Assembly (NCBI GenBank): GCA_036501145.1
Contig: DASYAV010000120.1
Location: forward strand, 71,088 to 135,087
DNA length: 64,000 nucleotides
Direction: 5' to 3'
DNA from: PALSA-505 sp036501145
GTDB lineage: Bacteria > Actinomycetota > Actinomycetes > Streptosporangiales > Streptosporangiaceae
Below the pieces are notes generated by a model that saw only the letters and a list, made by a program, of their open reading frames with translations, was not told the DNA's origin and ran no database searches. A program made the position numbers and the translations under genes. Below are positions 1 to 8,349 of the stretch, piece by piece; position 1 is the first letter of the stretch; each line of letters opens with the position of its first letter.

Positions 1-1062
1 CCACATTGCCATCCCGGTGAACAGTATCCCCAGCGGCACCAGGGCAGGAATCAGTACATTCCAGGCGACCGTGTGACCGCCCAGGTCCCAGGTCCAGCTC
101 GGGAACATGCGCAGGGTGCCTTCCATGAACCCCATGTAGAAGTCGGGCTGCGACCCGGCCGAGATCGACACCGGGTTGTACGGCCCGTACAGCCAGATGG
201 GGTTGACCTGGAAGAACGTGGACATGAAGGCCAGCACGCCGAACACGAAGAAGAAGAACGCGCCGGTCTTGACCATGAAGTACGGGTACATCGACTGGCC
301 GACCACGTTGGTGTTGGTGTGGCCCTTGCCCGGCATCTGCGTGTGCTTCTGGTGGAACATGATGAACAGGTGTGCCGAGATCAGCGCCAGCAGCAGCCCG
401 GGGATTAGCAGCACATGGATGATGTACAGCCGCGGGACGATGTCGTGCCCTGGGAACTGCCCGCCGAACAGGAAGAATGACAGGTACGTGCCGACGATCG
501 GGATGGACACCAGCACACCCTCGAGGATCCGCAGCCCGGTGCCGGACAGCAGGTCGTCGGGCAGCGAGTAGCCGAACAGGCCCTCCAGCATGCCCAGGGT
601 GATCAGCACGACCCCGATCAGCCAGTTCACGTCGCGCGGCTTGCGGTAGGCCCCGGTGAAGAAGATCCGCAGCATGTGCACGAAGATCGCGGCCATGAAC
701 AGGTCGGCCGCCCAGTGGTGGATCTGCCGCATCAGCAGCCCGCCGCGCACGTCGAAGCTGATGTTCAGCGTCGAGGCGTACGCCTGGCTCATCCGCACGC
801 CGTCGAGGTGGGTGTAGCTGCCGTGGTAGACCACGTCGGTCATGCTCGGCTGGAAGAACAGCGTCAGGAACGTGCCGGTGAGCAGCAGGATGATGAACGA
901 GTAGAGCGCGATCTCACCGAGCAGGAACGTCCAGTGGTCCGGGAAGACCTTCCGCAGGAACACCCGGACGCCCCGGGCACCGTGGAACCTGTCGTCCAGC
1001 CAGCCGCCGACGCCGGACAGCGCCTTGGGCGGCGGGGCCGTTTGCTGGGCCTGTGTGCTCAT
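1..1062 (-). CDS. qcrB: Cytochrome bc1 (bcc) complex cytochrome b subunit, partial
   Basis: Membrane quinol-oxidising subunit of the actinobacterial bcc-aa3 supercomplex. The first 354 residues are visible; the C terminus lies beyond the left edge. Transmembrane helices start near residue 45. RQIHHW (about 112-117) and H129 sit in the helix that supplies haem-ligand histidines. A PDFY motif near residue 305 replaces the PEWY of mitochondrial cytochrome b, which from family knowledge is normal for actinobacterial QcrB. The ATG start overlaps the qcrA stop as ATGA, implying translational coupling. Identity is secure from motifs and from the order ctaE-qcrC-qcrA-qcrB. Confidence 0.96.
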   Translation of the reverse strand, partial: MSTQAQQTAPPPKALSGVGGWLDDRFHGARGVRVFLRKVFPDHWTFLLGEIALYSFIILLLTGTFLTLFFQPSMTDVVYHGSYTHLDGVRMSQAYASTLNISFDVRGGLLMRQIHHWAADLFMAAIFVHMLRIFFTGAYRKPRDVNWLIGVVLITLGMLEGLFGYSLPDDLLSGTGLRILEGVLVSIPIVGTYLSFFLFGGQFPGHDIVPRLYIIHVLLIPGLLLALISAHLFIMFHQKHTQMPGKGHTNTNVVGQSMYPYFMVKTGAFFFFVFGVLAFMSTFFQVNPIWLYGPYNPVSISAGSQPDFYMGFMEGTLRMFPSWTWDLGGHTVAWNVLIPALVPLGILFTGMAMW

Positions 1063-2171
1063 CCGCGCTCCCAGAAGCTCGGGCCGACGGGTTCGTCGAA
1101 GTCACCCGCGGCGGCCAGGTAGCCGTCGGAATCGACCATGAGTGGCAGCTGAGGCAGTGGCCTCGGCGCCGGGCCGAATGTCACCAGGGCGCCGCGCGTC
1201 GCGTCGAACGTGGACTGGTGGCAGGGACAGAGGATGTGGTGTGTGGTCTGCTCGTACAGTGCGACCGGGCAGCCGACGTGCGTGCAGATCTTGGAGTAGG
1301 CGACGATGTTCTGCACTGTCCAGTTTAGGTTGGTCGGCGCCTGCAGCTGACCCGGGTCGAGCTTGATCAGGATGGTCGCGGCCTTGGCCAGCTCGTCGTC
1401 GTTGTTCTGGTACCCCTCGGGCACCACGGTGATCAGGCTGCCCGGGGTGTCGAGGTCGGCCGGCTTGATCGGCCGGTTGGAGCCGTAGACCAGCAGCCGC
1501 AGGCCCTTGCGCCAGACCGTGTTCCGCAGCTTCGTCTCCGGCAGCGGGCCCAGGTCGCGCAGCAGTACGACCGGTGCCAGCGCCAGCGGGACGCTGGCCG
1601 CGATGAGCGTGCGCCGCAGCAGCGGCCGCTTGACGAAGCCGCTGGTCGCGGCGCCCTCCATGAAGGTCTTCTCGAAGTCCTGCCGCGCCTCGGGCGGCGA
1701 GGCGATGGAGTGGCGCTCCTCGACCCGCTCCTCGTCCGGCATCAGCCGCCGCACCCAGATGACCATGCCCGCGGCGAAGGCCAGGAAGACCACCGCCATC
1801 GAGCCGCCCAGGGCCAGGTTGGAGTGCAGCGTCGCGTTCACGCTGTGCACTTCCAGGCCGATGTAGGCGGCGATGAACCCGACGCCGGCCACCGCGGCCA
1901 GCAGGAACATCGTGGCGACCCAGCGCTCGGCCCGCTTCTCCCGGCCCGGGTCGCCCGGCCGCCGCGGCTGCTGCTCGGCGACGTCCTGGCCGCCGCCGGC
2001 CGCCGGGTCCAGCAGGGTGCGCCCGCCGGTGTCCTCCGCCCCCTCGCCCAGCAGCGAGCCGGACGCGTCGGGGGACGGCGTGCCGATGACCCGGTGCGGC
2101 CGCTCCGGGTACTCCTCGGCGGTGCCCTCCTCCGGGCCGCCGGCCGCGGGCGTCTCGTTCTCTTCGGTCAT
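1059..2171 (-). CDS. qcrA: Rieske iron-sulfur subunit of the bcc complex
   Basis: 370-residue Rieske protein that passes electrons from quinol to the cytochrome c subunit. The 2Fe-2S site is seen as CTHVGC (about residue 296) and CPCHQS (about 315), supplying two Cys and two His plus the conserved disulfide pair. An acidic, Gly/Pro-rich N-terminal segment is followed by closely spaced hydrophobic helices from about residue 75 to 125 and another before the cluster domain, the three-helix layout known for actinobacterial QcrA. The ATG at 2171 is chosen because it overlaps the qcrC stop as ATGA; an open frame continues upstream but lies inside qcrC. Confidence 0.96.
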   Translation of the reverse strand: MTEENETPAAGGPEEGTAEEYPERPHRVIGTPSPDASGSLLGEGAEDTGGRTLLDPAAGGGQDVAEQQPRRPGDPGREKRAERWVATMFLLAAVAGVGFIAAYIGLEVHSVNATLHSNLALGGSMAVVFLAFAAGMVIWVRRLMPDEERVEERHSIASPPEARQDFEKTFMEGAATSGFVKRPLLRRTLIAASVPLALAPVVLLRDLGPLPETKLRNTVWRKGLRLLVYGSNRPIKPADLDTPGSLITVVPEGYQNNDDELAKAATILIKLDPGQLQAPTNLNWTVQNIVAYSKICTHVGCPVALYEQTTHHILCPCHQSTFDATRGALVTFGPAPRPLPQLPLMVDSDGYLAAAGDFDEPVGPSFWERG

Positions 2172-2968
2172 GTCTCCCGCCGCTTTCCAGCGATCCAGAT
2201 GGCGGCCATGATCAGCAGGCCGATGCCGATGATGAAGGCCACCAGGCCCTCGGTCACCGGGCCGACCCGGCCCAGGCTGAACCCGCCCGGGTTCGCCTGC
2301 GACCTGGTGCCGGTGACGTAAGCGATGATGTCGCGCTTCTCGCTCGGGGTGATCGCCCCGTCGCCGAACACCGGCATGGCCTCCGGGCCGGTCTGCATGG
2401 CCTCGTAGATCTGCGTCGGGGTGGCCTGGTTCAGCGCGGGCGCGTACTTGCCGTCGGTGAGCGCACCACCGGCGCCCGCGATGTTGTGGCACGCCGCGCA
2501 GTTCGCCGCGTACAGCTGCTGGCCGAGCCCGACGTCGGCGCCACCGGTGCCGACCTGGGACGAGGCCGGGATCGGCGGGCCGCCGCCCAGCGAGGCCACC
2601 CAGGAGGCGATCTCGTAGATCTCCTGCTGGGTGAACGTCCTGGGCTTGCGGTCCATCTCCGCGCCCTGCTCCTTGGCGGGCATCCGGCCGGTGCTCATCT
2701 GGAAGTCCACCGCCGCCGCGCCGGCCCCGATCAGGCTCGGCGCCTGCGACGTGCCCTGCGCGTCGATGCCGTGACAGCTCGAACAGCTCTGCTCGAACAG
2801 GTACCGGCCCTCGGCGGAGCTCTGCGCCGTAACGCTCGGCGCGGACGCGGACGCGGTTCCCCCGGTGCCGGTGACGCTTGCGTACATCGCGCCGATCGCG
2901 GCCAGTCCGAACAGTACGACGACGTAGCCAGCTGCCCGGTGCCTGCGCCGCGCGGTGATCCAGCTCAC
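2168..2968 (-). CDS. qcrC: Dihaem cytochrome c subunit of the bcc complex
   Basis: 266-residue membrane-anchored dihaem cytochrome c, the internal electron carrier to the aa3 oxidase. Two CxxCH sites are visible: CSSCH at 62-66 and CAACH at 157-161, each followed by Met-containing loops (MSTGRMP, AMPVFGDG) that may give the axial ligands. There is an N-terminal hydrophobic segment (about 14-31) and a C-terminal one (about 241-261), so the haem domains should face outside. It overlaps qcrA by four bases and lies 19 bases after ctaE, so the four genes look like one operon. Confidence 0.96.
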   Translation of the reverse strand: MSWITARRRHRAAGYVVVLFGLAAIGAMYASVTGTGGTASASAPSVTAQSSAEGRYLFEQSCSSCHGIDAQGTSQAPSLIGAGAAAVDFQMSTGRMPAKEQGAEMDRKPRTFTQQEIYEIASWVASLGGGPPIPASSQVGTGGADVGLGQQLYAANCAACHNIAGAGGALTDGKYAPALNQATPTQIYEAMQTGPEAMPVFGDGAITPSEKRDIIAYVTGTRSQANPGGFSLGRVGPVTEGLVAFIIGIGLLIMAAIWIAGKRRET

Positions 2969-2987
2969 TGCTGTCCTCGGTTTCGGT

Positions 2988-3629
2988 TCATTTGATCAGG
3001 AAGATGACGGCGAACAGGCCAACCCACACGACGTCGACGAAGTGCCAGTAGTACGACACCACGATCGTGCTCACCTGGATCTCTTTGGTCAGGCCCTTGG
3101 CCGCGAAGGTCCGCCCCAGCAGGAACAGGAACGCGATCAGGCCGCCGAGCACGTGCAGGCCGTGGAAGCCGGTCGGGATGTAGAACACCGAGCCGTAGGC
3201 GCTGGAGTGCAGGCTGAGTCCCTGGTTCCGCAGCAGGTCGGTGTAGTCGTAACCCTGCCCGATGTCGAAGTACAGGCCCATCAGGAAGGTGAGCACGATC
3301 CACTCGCGCATGCCCCACCTGCCGACCTGCCAGATCCGCCCCAGCCTGCGGACCTGCCCGCGCTCCACGGCGAACACCCCGAGCTGGCAGGTGACGCTGG
3401 ACAGCAGCAGGACGATGGTGTTGATCGCCTCGAGCGTGACGTCCAGGTGGGCTCCTGGCCAGGGCAGGCCCTCGCCCTTGTCCACCGACCGGATCGTGAA
3501 GTACATCGCGAACAGCGCCGCGAAGAACATCAGTTCCGAGGACAACCAGATAATGGTGCCCACGCTCACCAGGCTCGGCCTGCTGGCCGGCCCGCGCGGA
3601 GGTTTCTGCGTCACGCTCGCTGTCGCCAC
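2988..3629 (-). CDS. ctaE: Cytochrome c oxidase subunit III
   Basis: About 213 residues, multi-spanning subunit III of the aa3-type oxidase, first gene of the operon with qcrCAB. Recognised from the early segment VSVGTIIWLSSELMFFAA and the C-terminal WHFVDVVWVGLF, both typical of the family. The start is uncertain: GTG at 3629 and GTG at 3635 are both possible and neither has a clear Shine-Dalgarno. A TAATAAT string lies immediately upstream, so a short or absent leader is possible. Confidence 0.92.
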   Translation of the reverse strand: MATASVTQKPPRGPASRPSLVSVGTIIWLSSELMFFAALFAMYFTIRSVDKGEGLPWPGAHLDVTLEAINTIVLLLSSVTCQLGVFAVERGQVRRLGRIWQVGRWGMREWIVLTFLMGLYFDIGQGYDYTDLLRNQGLSLHSSAYGSVFYIPTGFHGLHVLGGLIAFLFLLGRTFAAKGLTKEIQVSTIVVSYYWHFVDVVWVGLFAVIFLIK

Positions 3630-3727
3630 GAACACATTATTACGACAAGACGTAGGGGAGCGCTGCCCGACCCCCCGATCGGGCACACGGGTGCCGCTCG
3701 CGCGCGGGGGTCGATAGCATCGCGACC

Positions 3728-4132
3728 ATGAAAGTCGTTGTGTTCAGCCACGACGCGGACGTGCGGGCGCAAATGCGTGACGCCATCGGCCGCAGGCCCG
3801 CCCCGGACGCCCCCGAGGCTGAGATCATCGAGGTGGCCACCGCAGCTGCCCTGTTCCGGCTGCTCGACGGCGGCGGTGCCGACGTCCTGGTGCTGGACGG
3901 CGAGGCGCAGCCGGCCGGCGGCATGGGCATCTGCCGTCAGGCCAAGGACGAGATCTACGACTGCCCGCCGGTGCTGCTGGTCATCGGCAGGCGGGACGAC
4001 GGGTGGCTGGCCACCTGGTCACGCGCGGACGCGGTGGTGTCCCATCCGATCGATCCGTCCGCCCTGGCCGAGGCGCTGGCCGGGCTGATGCGCGATGCCT
4101 CAGCAGGCCGCGCGCTGCAGTCCCCGCACTAG
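3728..4132 (+). CDS. Receiver-like domain protein upstream of trpD
   Basis: 134-residue single-domain protein resembling a response-regulator receiver fold: it starts MKVVVFSHDADVRAQMRD, has a central hydrophobic strand DVLVLDGEAQPAGGMG and a late SHPIDP segment where receivers carry the Lys loop. The phospho-acceptor Asp could be the D of VLVLDG, but the acidic pocket looks incomplete, so a phosphorylation-independent role is possible. No output domain. It sits 10 bases ahead of trpD, away from any histidine kinase. A TAGCAT hexamer at 3715-3720 lies 13 bases before the ATG, compatible with a leaderless transcript. Confidence 0.75.
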   Translation: MKVVVFSHDADVRAQMRDAIGRRPAPDAPEAEIIEVATAAALFRLLDGGGADVLVLDGEAQPAGGMGICRQAKDEIYDCPPVLLVIGRRDDGWLATWSRADAVVSHPIDPSALAEALAGLMRDASAGRALQSPH

Positions 4133-4142
4133 CGAGGCCGCC

Positions 4143-5198
4143 GTGCAGACCCGGACCAGCTGGCCGTCGCTGCTGCGCGCCCTCATCAGGGGCGAGTCGC
4201 TCACCACCGACGAGGCCGGCTGGGCGATGAACGAGATCATGGAGGGCGCGGCCTCGCCGTCGCAGATCGCCGGGTTCGGCGTGGCGCTGCGGATGAAGGG
4301 GGAGACCGTCGGAGAGCTGAGCGGCCTCGCCGCCGCGATGCTCGGCCACGCCACCCCGATCAGCGTCCCGGGCCGGGTCGCCGACCTCGTCGGCACCGGC
4401 GGCGACGGGGCGCACACGGTGAACATCTCGACCATGGGCACGATCGTCGCCGCGGCCGCCGGGGCCCGGATGGCCAAGCATGGCAACCGGGCCGCGTCCT
4501 CGGCCTGCGGTGCCGCCGACGTGCTCGAGGCGCTCGGCGTGGTGATCGACCTGCCGCCGCGGGCCAGCGCGCAGCTGATCGAGGAGATCGGCATCGCCTT
4601 CCTGTTCGCGCCGCTCTACCACCCGGGATTGCGGCACGCCGGGCCAACCCGCAGCCAGCTGGGCGTGCCCACCGTCTTCAACTTCCTCGGCCCGGTCGCG
4701 AACCCGGCCCGGCCGAAGGCACAGGCGGTCGGCGTGTCCGACCCCCGGATGGGGGAGATCATCGCGGGCGTGCTGGCCGGGCGTGGCTGCTCGGCCCTCG
4801 TCTTCCACGGCGACGACGGCCTGGACGAGCTGACCACGACCACGACGTCGACCGTCTGGCTGGTCACCGGCGCCGGTGTGTCCCAGCACTCCATCGACCC
4901 GGCCGAGCTGGGCCTGAGCCGCTGCACCGCCGACGACCTGCGCGGTGGCGACGCCAGCTACAACGCGGCGGTGGCCCGGTCCGTGCTGGCCGGGGAGCCC
5001 GGGCCGGTGCTGGATACCGTGCTGCTCAACGCCGCGGCCGCGCTGGCCGCCTACGACGGTGTGCCCGACGGCGCGGGCCTGGCCGCAACGCTGGGTGCGG
5101 GCTGCGCCCGGGCCAGCGAGGCGGTGCGGTCGGGCGCCGCGGCCCGGCTGCTGGATGCCTGGGTGGACGCCAGCCGGCGGCTGGCCGCCAAGGACTGA
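4143..5198 (+). CDS. trpD: Anthranilate phosphoribosyltransferase
   Basis: 351 residues. Catalyses transfer of phosphoribose from PRPP to anthranilate in tryptophan synthesis. The PRPP-binding GTGGDGAHTVNIST motif, KHGNRAASSACGAADVLEALG and FLGPVANPARP are all present, and the length matches the family. The GTG at 4143 is preferred because GAGG lies a few bases upstream and it follows the previous stop by 10 bases; an in-frame ATG at 4095 would overlap that gene. Other trp genes are not in the window, so trpD is separated here, as is usual in actinobacteria. Confidence 0.95.
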   Translation: MQTRTSWPSLLRALIRGESLTTDEAGWAMNEIMEGAASPSQIAGFGVALRMKGETVGELSGLAAAMLGHATPISVPGRVADLVGTGGDGAHTVNISTMGTIVAAAAGARMAKHGNRAASSACGAADVLEALGVVIDLPPRASAQLIEEIGIAFLFAPLYHPGLRHAGPTRSQLGVPTVFNFLGPVANPARPKAQAVGVSDPRMGEIIAGVLAGRGCSALVFHGDDGLDELTTTTTSTVWLVTGAGVSQHSIDPAELGLSRCTADDLRGGDASYNAAVARSVLAGEPGPVLDTVLLNAAAALAAYDGVPDGAGLAATLGAGCARASEAVRSGAAARLLDAWVDASRRLAAKD

Positions 5199-5210
5199 GC
5201 GGGTACGGCC

Positions 5211-5498
5211 CTAGTCGGACTCGCCGAACCCGAGCGCGAACGCGGCCTCCAGGTCGTGCCTGGAGTAGGTGCGGAAGGCGATGTGGGTCTCGGTGTGGGT
5301 TACCCCGGCGACCTTGTTCACCCCGCCGGGGATCACGTCGGCGAGCTCTTCGTGCGTCCGCACCCGCACCATCGCCACCAGGTCGAACTCGCCGGTCACC
5401 GAGTACACCTCGCTGACCGCGGGAAGCTGGGCGAGTTCCGCGGCGATCTCGGGTATGCGCTGCACCTCGGTCTTCACCAGGACGATCGCGGTGACCAC
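5211..5498 (-). CDS. Stand-alone Lrp/AsnC ligand-binding (RAM) domain protein
   Basis: 95 residues matching only the C-terminal RAM (alpha-beta amino-acid sensing) domain of Lrp/AsnC regulators, with no helix-turn-helix. It begins with the typical MVTAIVLVKTE strand and contains VSEVYSVTGEFDLVAMVRV, the family's core. Stand-alone RAM proteins form oligomers and are thought to bind amino acids or modulate full-length Lrp partners. It is convergent with trpD, separated by 12 bases. A Shine-Dalgarno-like GGAGG lies just upstream of the ATG. Confidence 0.9.
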   Translation of the reverse strand: MVTAIVLVKTEVQRIPEIAAELAQLPAVSEVYSVTGEFDLVAMVRVRTHEELADVIPGGVNKVAGVTHTETHIAFRTYSRHDLEAAFALGFGESD

Positions 5499-5570
5499 GG
5501 CCGCCTCCTTTAGCGGTAAGTGCCAGCCTGCGAAGTTAGTGCCAGCCCCGGGCGGTAGCGTACCCGCCGG

Positions 5571-6278
5571 TCAGCCGGCCAGTTCGGCCAGCGTGCGCAC
5601 GCCCGACTCGGCCAGCCGCGCGATCAGCCCGTGCAGCACCGTGACCGTGGCGCGCGCGTCGGCCAGCGCGCGGTGGCATGGCGACGTCGGGGCACCGAAG
5701 TAGCGGGCCAGCGTGGCCAGCTTGCAGTCCGGCACCTCCGTCTCGCCCAGCACCTGCCGGGCCAGCGTCACCGTGTCCAGCACGGAGAACCCCGGCCAGC
5801 TCAGTCCGCAGTCGGCGCAGGCGGCGATGAGGAAGCCGAGGTCGAACGGCGCGTTGTGGGCGGTCAGCACGCCGCTGCCGGCGAAGGCCAGGAACCCGGG
5901 CAGCACGGTCTCGATGGCGGGAGCGCGGGCCACCATGTCGTCGCTGATCCCGGTCAGCTCGGCGATGTCCGGCGGGATCGGCTGGCCCGGGTTGATGAGC
6001 GTGCTGAACTCGCCGGTGATCTGGCCGCCGGTGACCCGCACCGCGCCGATCTCGGTGATCCGCGCCTCGGCCGGGGTCCAGCCCGTGGTCTCCAGGTCGA
6101 CGACCACGAAATCGGTCTCGGCCAGCGCCCGGTCACCCGACACCAGCCCGGCCAGGAAGACCGCCGGGCGGCGCGCCGCGGCCCGCTGCCGCGCGCGCCG
6201 CGGCAGCAGCCGGTCACGCCAGCGGGCTACACCGCGCCAGAACTTCACGGTGCCCACGCTAGGACCCGGTACCGACAC
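5571..6278 (-). CDS. DEDDh 3'-5' exonuclease, DNA polymerase III epsilon-like
   Basis: 235 residues. DnaQ-type exonuclease fold with the four catalytic acids and the His: DLETTG at 61-66 (D61, E63), HNAPFD with D146, and CHRALADA with H202 and D207. The N-terminal 50 residues are basic. No polymerase, BRCT or UvrC-like domain follows, so this is a free-standing exonuclease of the type used in repair or RNA processing, not necessarily the replicative proofreader. An in-frame GTG at 6248 (VKFWRGV) is an equally plausible start. Confidence 0.88.
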   Translation of the reverse strand: MSVPGPSVGTVKFWRGVARWRDRLLPRRARQRAAARRPAVFLAGLVSGDRALAETDFVVVDLETTGWTPAEARITEIGAVRVTGGQITGEFSTLINPGQPIPPDIAELTGISDDMVARAPAIETVLPGFLAFAGSGVLTAHNAPFDLGFLIAACADCGLSWPGFSVLDTVTLARQVLGETEVPDCKLATLARYFGAPTSPCHRALADARATVTVLHGLIARLAESGVRTLAELAG

Positions 6279-6336
6279 TCTCCGCGAGGCGCGCCGCGTC
6301 TCAGCCCGCCCCGGGCCCGCTCTAGGCCCTCCTCCA

Positions 6337-6366
6337 GGCCCCGCTCCAGCCCCGCTCCAGGCCCCG
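6337..6366 (+). repeat. Short GC-rich tandem repeat
   Basis: Imperfect repeats of a CCCCGCTCCAG-like unit lie in the intergenic stretch between the exonuclease gene and the next plus-strand gene. Probably simple-sequence expansion; no function is evident. Confidence 0.4.
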
Positions 6367-6460
6367 CCGCGCGCCCGGGCCGCCGGGCCCGGCGGAAATG
6401 TCAGAGCCGCCGCCTAGCGTGCGGGCTGTAGGCAGATGCACCGTCCGGGAGGTAGGGAAC

Positions 6461-6796
6461 ATGCTGGCTGACTGCGACCGCTGCGCGCTGCGGGACATCG
6501 CGTGCGCGGAGTGCGTGATCACTGTCCTGCCGGACGGGCAGGCCGGGCTGGGCGATGCCGAACGGCAGGCGCTGCGTGCCCTCGCGGCGGCGGGCATGGT
6601 GCCGCCGCTGCGGTTCCGCCCGGCCCGGGCCGCCGCGGCCGCGCAGACCCTGGAGCCCGCCGCCGGGCCGGCGTGCTCCACCGGGCCGTCCGGCCCGGCC
6701 GGCCCGGTCACCGGGGCCCGCCCCGGGCCGCGCCGGCCCGCCGCCCGCCGCTCCACCGGCCGCCCCGGCCGCCAGCCCGTGCCGTCACACCGGTAA
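6461..6796 (+). CDS. Small conserved-looking Cys-motif protein
   Basis: 111 residues starting MLADCDRCALRDIACAEC, with four cysteines in two CxxC-like pairs in the first 20 residues, then an Ala/Arg/Pro-rich C-terminal half without clear structure. The ATG at 6461 is chosen because GGGAGG lies upstream. The Cys arrangement suggests metal binding or a small regulatory protein; as I recall, similar short proteins sit near this locus in other actinomycetes, but no function is known to me. The C-terminal half is low-complexity and its true end is less certain. Confidence 0.65.
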   Translation: MLADCDRCALRDIACAECVITVLPDGQAGLGDAERQALRALAAAGMVPPLRFRPARAAAAAQTLEPAAGPACSTGPSGPAGPVTGARPGPRRPAARRSTGRPGRQPVPSHR

Positions 6797-6826
6797 CACC
6801 TGTGCCGCCACACCCGTAACACTGGT
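6784..6826 (+). repeat. Direct repeat CACACC-GTAACAC
   Basis: Two imperfect copies of CACACC(G/C)GTAACAC lie about 26 bases apart, the first over the end of the small Cys-protein gene and the second just after it, upstream of the NlpC/P60 promoter. They could be a regulator site for the downstream gene. Confidence 0.4.
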
Positions 6827-6891
6827 ATTCCCCGCTCCCGCCGGCACCAGCCCGCGATGCGGCAAGACCCGGGTGAGAGTAGGCGAATCGG

Positions 6892-6920
6892 TTGAAACGC
6901 CCCCGGGCCGTCGCTAGTGT
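6892..6920 (+). promoter_or_regulatory. Candidate sigma-70 type promoter for the NlpC/P60 transcript
   Basis: TTGAAA (6892-6897) and TAGTGT (6915-6920) are separated by exactly 17 bases. Transcription would begin near 6927 and run through the riboswitch into the endopeptidase gene, leaving a leader of about 250 bases. Confidence 0.6.
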
Positions 6921-7002
6921 CAGGCCGGGCCGCATCGTTCGGCAATCGCCTCACTGGCGATGGCGATCGGCCGCCGCCGAGACATCGAGACCGCTCCAGC
7001 CA

Positions 7003-7166
7003 GGGCGGTCCCGGAGCCGGGAGTCACCCGGGGAGACCTGTGGGGGGGTACCCACGGGCTGATTTGCGGGTGAACCGGTCCAGCGCCACGCCGGGCTGGC
7101 CGAAAGGGCGCGTCTTCCACCGCCCGAACCCCTAAGCTCACCCGGTAGGCGGGCAGTGGAAGAAGG
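7003..7166 (+). ncRNA. c-di-AMP riboswitch (ydaO-yuaA type)
   Basis: Leader element recognised from segments that recur in actinobacterial ydaO-yuaA riboswitches: GGAGTCACCCGGGGAGACCTG near the 5' part, GGGCTGATTTGCGGGTGAA in the middle, and CCGAACC..TAAGCTC followed by CCGGTAGGCGG near the 3' end. CTTCCAC (7114-7120) pairs perfectly with GTGGAAG (7156-7162), directly beside AAGGAG (7163-7168), the likely ribosome site of the next gene, so control could reach translation. The family binds c-di-AMP and commonly precedes cell-wall hydrolase genes in actinobacteria, matching the NlpC/P60 gene here. Confidence 0.85.
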
Positions 7167-7180
7167 AGCGTGTCACTTAC

Positions 7181-8230
7181 GTGGTTACGCGGCCATTGAC
7201 TACCAGGGTCCCCCTGGTCCGTCGCTGCCTGCTGGCAGCCGCGGGAGTCACCTTGGTCGGCGGCCTGGTCAGCTACGCCGCAGCCGTGCAGGCCGCGCCG
7301 CAGCCGACGGTCGCCCAGGTGACGTCCCAGGTGAGCAAGCTGACTACCGCCGAGAACAAGGCCGTCCAGCAGTACGACGTGGTGAATCAGCAGCTGAAGT
7401 CGGCGAGCGCCACCCTCAAGCAGGTCAACGCCCAGGTGGCCAAGGACCAGACCGATTTCACTGCCGCGCGCAAGTCTCTCGCGGAGGCCGCCGCGGCCGC
7501 CTACGAGGACGGCAACCTGACCTCGATGGCGACGCTGCTCACCTCGGATAACCCGGAGGTCGTGCTCAGCAAGGCCTCGATGCTGGTGCAGCTGTCCTCG
7601 GCCAGGTACGCGGAGATGCGCCAGTTCGTCTCGTCCGCCCGCAAGCTGGCCGGTGCCCAGCAGCAGGCCAAGCGGGCCGAGCAGGGGATCGCGTCGCTGC
7701 GCGACAAGCGCAAGTCGCAGGCCGGCTCGATCGGCAATTCGCTGCACCAGAAGAAGGCCCTGCTCGCCACGCTCACCGCGCAGCAGCAGGCGCAGGTGGT
7801 GGCCAAGGCCACTCCCGGCGGCGGTTCCACCGGGACCACCACGGCCACCGACCCGCTCCCGGCCTCCGGTTCGCAGGCCAACGCGGCCGTCGCGTTCGCC
7901 TACCACCAGCTGGGCTGCCCGTACGTGTACGGCGCCACCGGCCCGTGCCCGCAGGGGTTCGACTGCTCGGGGCTGGCCCAGGCGGCCTGGGCCGCGGCGG
8001 GCGTGTCGATCCCCCGGGACACCTACGAGCAGTGGAGCGCGCTGCAGCACGTGCCGCTGTCCGACCTGCAGCCGGGTGATCTCATCTACTTCAACGGCGA
8101 GAGTCACGTCGGCGTCTACGTCGGCGGCGGCTACATGATCGACGCGCCACAACCGGGCCAGAACGTAGAGAAGGTCAGCCTGTCCGGGTCGTGGTACCAG
8201 TCCACCGAGGACGGTGCGGCCCGCCCGTAA
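7181..8230 (+). CDS. Secreted NlpC/P60 cell-wall endopeptidase
   Basis: 349 residues. Signal peptide (hydrophobic core about 17-37, AQAAP-like cleavage), a long coiled-coil region (about 45-205), a Gly/Thr linker, then an NlpC/P60 domain (about 232-349). Catalytic C262 is in GFDCSG and H309 in ESHVGVYVGGG. The RipA-like layout points to peptidoglycan D-glutamyl-diamino-acid cleavage outside the membrane, with the coiled coil restraining activity. GTG start at 7181 with AAGGAG 12 bases upstream. The riboswitch in its leader indicates control by c-di-AMP. Confidence 0.93.
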   Translation: MVTRPLTTRVPLVRRCLLAAAGVTLVGGLVSYAAAVQAAPQPTVAQVTSQVSKLTTAENKAVQQYDVVNQQLKSASATLKQVNAQVAKDQTDFTAARKSLAEAAAAAYEDGNLTSMATLLTSDNPEVVLSKASMLVQLSSARYAEMRQFVSSARKLAGAQQQAKRAEQGIASLRDKRKSQAGSIGNSLHQKKALLATLTAQQQAQVVAKATPGGGSTGTTTATDPLPASGSQANAAVAFAYHQLGCPYVYGATGPCPQGFDCSGLAQAAWAAAGVSIPRDTYEQWSALQHVPLSDLQPGDLIYFNGESHVGVYVGGGYMIDAPQPGQNVEKVSLSGSWYQSTEDGAARP

Positions 8231-8349
8231 CGCCATCCCGGCTCCGCCTGTGGCGCCGTTCTCCCGCGCCGCCATGTGCACCGGGGTGCTGCCCGCATGC
8301 CAGGCTGGTACCCGGGTCATCTAGCGACGACGGAGGCGAGAGGACGGCT

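Noticed and set aside
6337..6366. Regulatory repeat
   Set aside because: Low-complexity GC-rich tract without symmetry.
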